Source of the DNA: Mortierella alpina
Lineage: Eukaryota; Mortierellomycota; Mortierellomycetes; Mortierellales; Mortierellaceae
DNA: 64,000 bases
NCBI GenBank assembly: GCA_029449245.1
Contig: JANATF010000027.1
Span: forward strand, 12,501 to 76,500
Direction: 5' to 3'
Shown: positions 61,292 to 64,000 of the stretch, one piece after another
Layout of the letters: every line of letters starts with the position of its first letter
How positions within the stretch are numbered: position 1 is the stretch's first letter
The notes under the pieces: model-generated
The model's database searches: none
What the model was told of the DNA's origin: nothing
Seen by the model: only the letters and a program-made list of their open reading frames with translations
Program-made: the position numbers and the translations under genes

Positions 61292-62125
61292 TTAACCACG
61301 TTCAACACCATCCATATCAGTGTTCTTCTCAGCAGCTCTGGCGCTACGGGGCTTATCACGAGTGGAAGTCTTATCACCACGAAGAGGGGTGGTGGGCTTT
61401 TCAGAGGCAGCACTGTTCTCAAATACCCTTTTTGTGCCTTGGTTAAGTTGGTGAGGCTTGAAGCTCCCATCATCAGAAGGGACTGCCGGAAGTTCGGTTG
61501 AATGCAGTTTTTCTTGCGACTCAGGAATTGCTCCAGCTAAACCTGGGTTTAACCCACTGAGGTTGACAAATCCACTAGGCTTCGGATCCGATACTGGCAC
61601 ATTCTCAGCTGAATCTGACGACTCTTCAATCTCCCTTGGACGCTTGCGATTTTTCACCAAGAGACTAATAAGCTCCTTATCCTGAACTTGCGAGAGATTT
61701 TTGTCGTAGTCTCTATCCGCCTGAATTATTTTGGCCACCAGGTCTATCTCTTCGTTCCTGGACTGAAACTCCGGCTCGAACGCAAAATCTTTGTCAGAAA
61801 TTTCGGTCTCCACTCCAGTTGGGACAACATCAACCAGGTTAAACTTGAGGCCCAAGTTTGCGACGCCCGCCTTCGCCCAAGGCTTGAGAAGATAGTCCCC
61901 TTTGACCTTAATGGAAGTTTTTTCCGTGCATGCCTTTAGTTTTGCTCGATATTCATCCTTTGTCATACGGGTCTTTCGAGGGTCGAAAATAACCGTCACA
62001 GGCCTTGCGCACCATGAACCGGTAATTTGAAACTGGTACAATTCCTTATTTTCGACGGGACGGTATACTTTGCGGTTCACAGTACAATCCAGCCATGGGG
62101 ATTCTAAGGGTAGAGTGTTATCCAT
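61292..62125 (-). CDS. Hypothetical protein with disordered basic tail, 277 aa
   Basis: The ATG at 62125 (MDNTLPLESPWLDC) was chosen because the TATA box (tataaatat, about 62190) lies within the longer frame. Residues 1-130 look like a compact beta-rich domain (VYRPVENKELYQFQITGSWC; ARPVTVIFDPRKTRMTKDEY; IKVKGDYLLKPWAKAG, LGLKFNLVDVVPTG). The latter half is disordered, with KNRKRPREIEES and RDKPRSARAAEKN patches that could be nuclear or nucleic-acid-binding. An OB-fold is possible from the strand order but is only a guess. Convergent with the Ras gene. AGCC words are at 62247-62280. Confidence 0.62.
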   Translation of the reverse strand: MDNTLPLESPWLDCTVNRKVYRPVENKELYQFQITGSWCARPVTVIFDPRKTRMTKDEYRAKLKACTEKTSIKVKGDYLLKPWAKAGVANLGLKFNLVDVVPTGVETEISDKDFAFEPEFQSRNEEIDLVAKIIQADRDYDKNLSQVQDKELISLLVKNRKRPREIEESSDSAENVPVSDPKPSGFVNLSGLNPGLAGAIPESQEKLHSTELPAVPSDDGSFKPHQLNQGTKRVFENSAASEKPTTPLRGDKTSTRDKPRSARAAEKNTDMDGVERG

Positions 62126-62282
62126 TTTTGAGAACGGAATGATTTGTTGACCTGTCAAGAAACAAGAATGTTCATATTTATATGTATTCATGTCTCCCAG
62201 CAATCTGCAATATCCACCACACTGTAAACCAGCTCCTGCATGCATCAGCCCCCACTTTCGTCATTTGCTACTAAGCCAGCTA

Positions 62283-62477
62283 AACTTTAATGTACTTTGC
62301 CCCAAACGGCAACACATCTTTTTGACGCTGGGCCACAACACAGTCACAATTTGACATTCCGCTTGTCACGTGCACTCCATTCAATCCCCATTCAGTGCTT
62401 GCATATGGCATCATTTAAACGGGAGGTTTATTGGATTCAACGGTAATGTAGAGCCTAACGTTGTACTCAATAGTACT
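62283..62477. other. Spacer between genes
   Basis: Short intergenic region with no frame or motif of note. Confidence 0.4.
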
Positions 62478-62834
62478 CTACCATGATAGCATGAACGATA
62501 CCAGCAAAATGCAATAAATCATCAAGGCGTAAAAAAGTACGTCCTCATAAGTGCTGTCGAAGTACTCAACCCACGTTTTTGTCTCTTCACCGGTTATCGA
62601 CCCTCGTGGATCTCCTCCACTTCCACCGACATCCGGCGATAGGTCTGACGTATTCTTTAAAGTCATTCGACCACTTAGAATAAAGCTTGGAATGGGTGAT
62701 TCGTCTTCGGTCCACTCCATGAAAAGCTCAAAATCGGTTAACTGGCCATGAAAATTCCCAGCTTGCATGATGACTTGAGATACGGGCGCCTTAAAATTCA
62801 TTTCGCCATGGCGTGCCTTACTTGAGGATTCCAT
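62478..62834 (-). CDS. Tail-anchored membrane protein, 118 aa
   Basis: The N-terminal 95 residues are soluble and polar (SQVIMQAGNFHGQLTDFELF, GGSGGDPRGSITGEET). The last 20 (VLFYALMIYCILLVSFMLSW) are a single membrane segment at the very C-terminus, the layout of a tail-anchored protein facing the cytosol. No signal peptide. TATA (tataaata, about 62885) is 50 bases upstream. Divergent from the 331-aa membrane gene, 162 bases apart. No family recognised. Confidence 0.68.
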   Translation of the reverse strand: MESSSKARHGEMNFKAPVSQVIMQAGNFHGQLTDFELFMEWTEDESPIPSFILSGRMTLKNTSDLSPDVGGSGGDPRGSITGEETKTWVEYFDSTYEDVLFYALMIYCILLVSFMLSW

Positions 62835-62996
62835 TGAAAAATCGTTTTTGGCTATAGAAATTGAGGCGAATAGCAGACCTATTTATACAAATTGCAGCTC
62901 TAAGATTTAGACTGGCATGTATAGTTGGAAATATAAATAGAGGGACGCATATGTTGAAAGTACGCAGCTCCCACTTTGTCTACTGCACACTCCATA

Positions 62997-63992
62997 ATGC
63001 TGATATATCAGCGGCTTCCCGCGCTTGATAAAAATCCCAGGCAGTTCAAGCGAGCAATAAAATCAAGCTCTGAGAAGCTGGCACCTTCCGCAAGTAGCGA
63101 CACTAGTAAACTAAGACCTGCGATAACAACACATTTCACCACCGAAGGAGGATCATCCCTGCTCAGGACCAGCTCCTATTCAACAGGGTCTTCCCCAACC
63201 ATCGCCAGCGTCGAAACCCTACCCGATTCTAAAACTCCCTTTGGAACCATTCCGAACCTGCTCGAAGCATACACTTTGATTATGGGTATCATCGTATACT
63301 GCGGTCTGGTTTTCGTGATTCTGATTGCTTTCCTTATAGCAATGTGTAGAAGATCATGCCTCAAAAACCAAAGCAGCAGACTAAAGAGCAAGAAAAAGCG
63401 TGCGTTCAGTACACAAGGATCAAAGAACCCGTTTCTCAGAGCAGCCGATGAGACCTCTTCAGCTCACAGTAGAACAGCAATCACCATGGCCCAGCCTCAA
63501 GACGATACTCCGACCTACGAAATGCAACGATTCACTTCTTTTCCTACTGTAACAAACACTCAGCACAGTCATACCAGTCCACTGTCATCGAGTGCAGAGT
63601 ATGGTCTTCAAGCTGAAAACCACTATTCCATGTATTTTGTGCCACCAGATGTTATTAGTCAAGCAGCACGCACCAGCAGCATCTTGGAACCCCAGAGAAG
63701 ACCATCCCATAGAGTTTCCGAGTTCTCAAGTTTCCCTAGTCAAGCATGCAAGCAATCCATCATTCGAGCAAACGTTGTTACCGAGAACTACGTTGATACT
63801 GTTACGGAAGCGGGGTTTTCTCGCTCAGATCACTCGCATTCTGCCCACGCAAATCATGGAAATTCTCGCAGATATCACGCAAAATATTCGCCACACCCGG
63901 ACCGCATCTCAGGTAAATTTCAGTCTGCGCAAGGACATGCAGAAAGATCGATCATTTCTCACATCATTTCCATCTCGGTCAAATGCATGTAG
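62997..63992 (+). CDS. Single-pass membrane protein with long cytoplasmic tail, 331 aa
   Basis: The ATG at 62997 was chosen over an upstream non-ATG frame; the TATA box (tataaatag, about 62931) is about 65 bases upstream. Residues 1-85 are Ser/Thr-rich and mostly neutral. Residues 93-116 (YTLIMGIIVYCGLVFVILIA) are the membrane segment, followed by a stop-transfer cluster (MCRRSC, SRLKSKKKR). The remaining 200 residues are Ser/His-rich and disordered. There is no cleavable signal peptide, but the Ser/Thr-rich segment before the TM resembles cell-wall stress or mucin-like sensors in layout. No known domain. The stop codon lies 10 bases before the window end, so the gene is complete. Confidence 0.72.
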   Translation: MLIYQRLPALDKNPRQFKRAIKSSSEKLAPSASSDTSKLRPAITTHFTTEGGSSLLRTSSYSTGSSPTIASVETLPDSKTPFGTIPNLLEAYTLIMGIIVYCGLVFVILIAFLIAMCRRSCLKNQSSRLKSKKKRAFSTQGSKNPFLRAADETSSAHSRTAITMAQPQDDTPTYEMQRFTSFPTVTNTQHSHTSPLSSSAEYGLQAENHYSMYFVPPDVISQAARTSSILEPQRRPSHRVSEFSSFPSQACKQSIIRANVVTENYVDTVTEAGFSRSDHSHSAHANHGNSRRYHAKYSPHPDRISGKFQSAQGHAERSIISHIISISVKCM

Positions 63993-64000
63993 AGGAAACG

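Overview
The window looks like a gene-rich but repeat-laden accessory region of a fungal nuclear genome. The best guess is an early-diverging fungus of the Mortierellaceae type; this is inferred from gene families and was not checked by any search. Evidence: spliceosomal introns with GT(A/G)(A/T)G donors and CTAAC-like branch points; TATA boxes 50-150 bases before start codons; several Crinkler (CRN) header proteins; F-box proteins with ribonuclease-inhibitor-type LRRs; small secreted cysteine-rich proteins; and pieces of a eukaryotic 28S rRNA gene. No bacterial operons, plastid or mitochondrial genes, tRNAs or autonomous transposon genes were seen.

Layout. 0-8.4 kb is gene-poor: minisatellites, two large 28S rRNA fragments, a Sel1-repeat relic, one 118-aa gene and one small secreted protein. 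8.4-19.5 kb holds two tandem F-box/LRR genes and six small genes of unknown function, three of them forming paralog families (12.1/16.3 kb and 17.6/18.6 kb pairs) with tiny first exons. 19.9-25.5 kb is a divergent pair of CRN genes, one with a P-loop NTPase plus restriction-endonuclease-like end, the other with a PD-(D/E)XK nuclease end. 25.5-40 kb mixes a coiled-coil paralog pair (25.6 and 34.9 kb), header-only CRN genes, a CRN with a long tail (38.5 kb) and a headerless relative of that tail (29.1 kb), a six-exon nuclease-like gene (31.7 kb), and a duplicated repeat block. 40-49 kb holds a BTB protein, three secreted small proteins (one inside what looks like a retroposed cDNA), a membrane protein and a 547-aa five-exon gene. 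49-64 kb has a membrane protein, a run of small unknown genes mostly on the minus strand, an F-box protein, a C2H2 zinc-finger protein, a Ras-like GTPase with altered switch residues, and single-pass membrane proteins.

How the genes fit together. Most recognisable proteins are effector-like or adaptor-like (CRN, secreted peptides, F-box, BTB) rather than metabolic, and most of the rest are lineage-specific unknowns. Fifteen or so of the small genes share a promoter style: a TATA box preceded by clustered CTRAGCC motifs. Exon coordinates were worked out by hand from splice signals and paralog comparison; they are predictions. Signs of rapid turnover are frequent: common-boundary 28S fragments, segmental duplications, a truncated CRN copy, an F-box/CRN chimera, a short TIR element with target duplication, and a poly(A)-tailed insertion.
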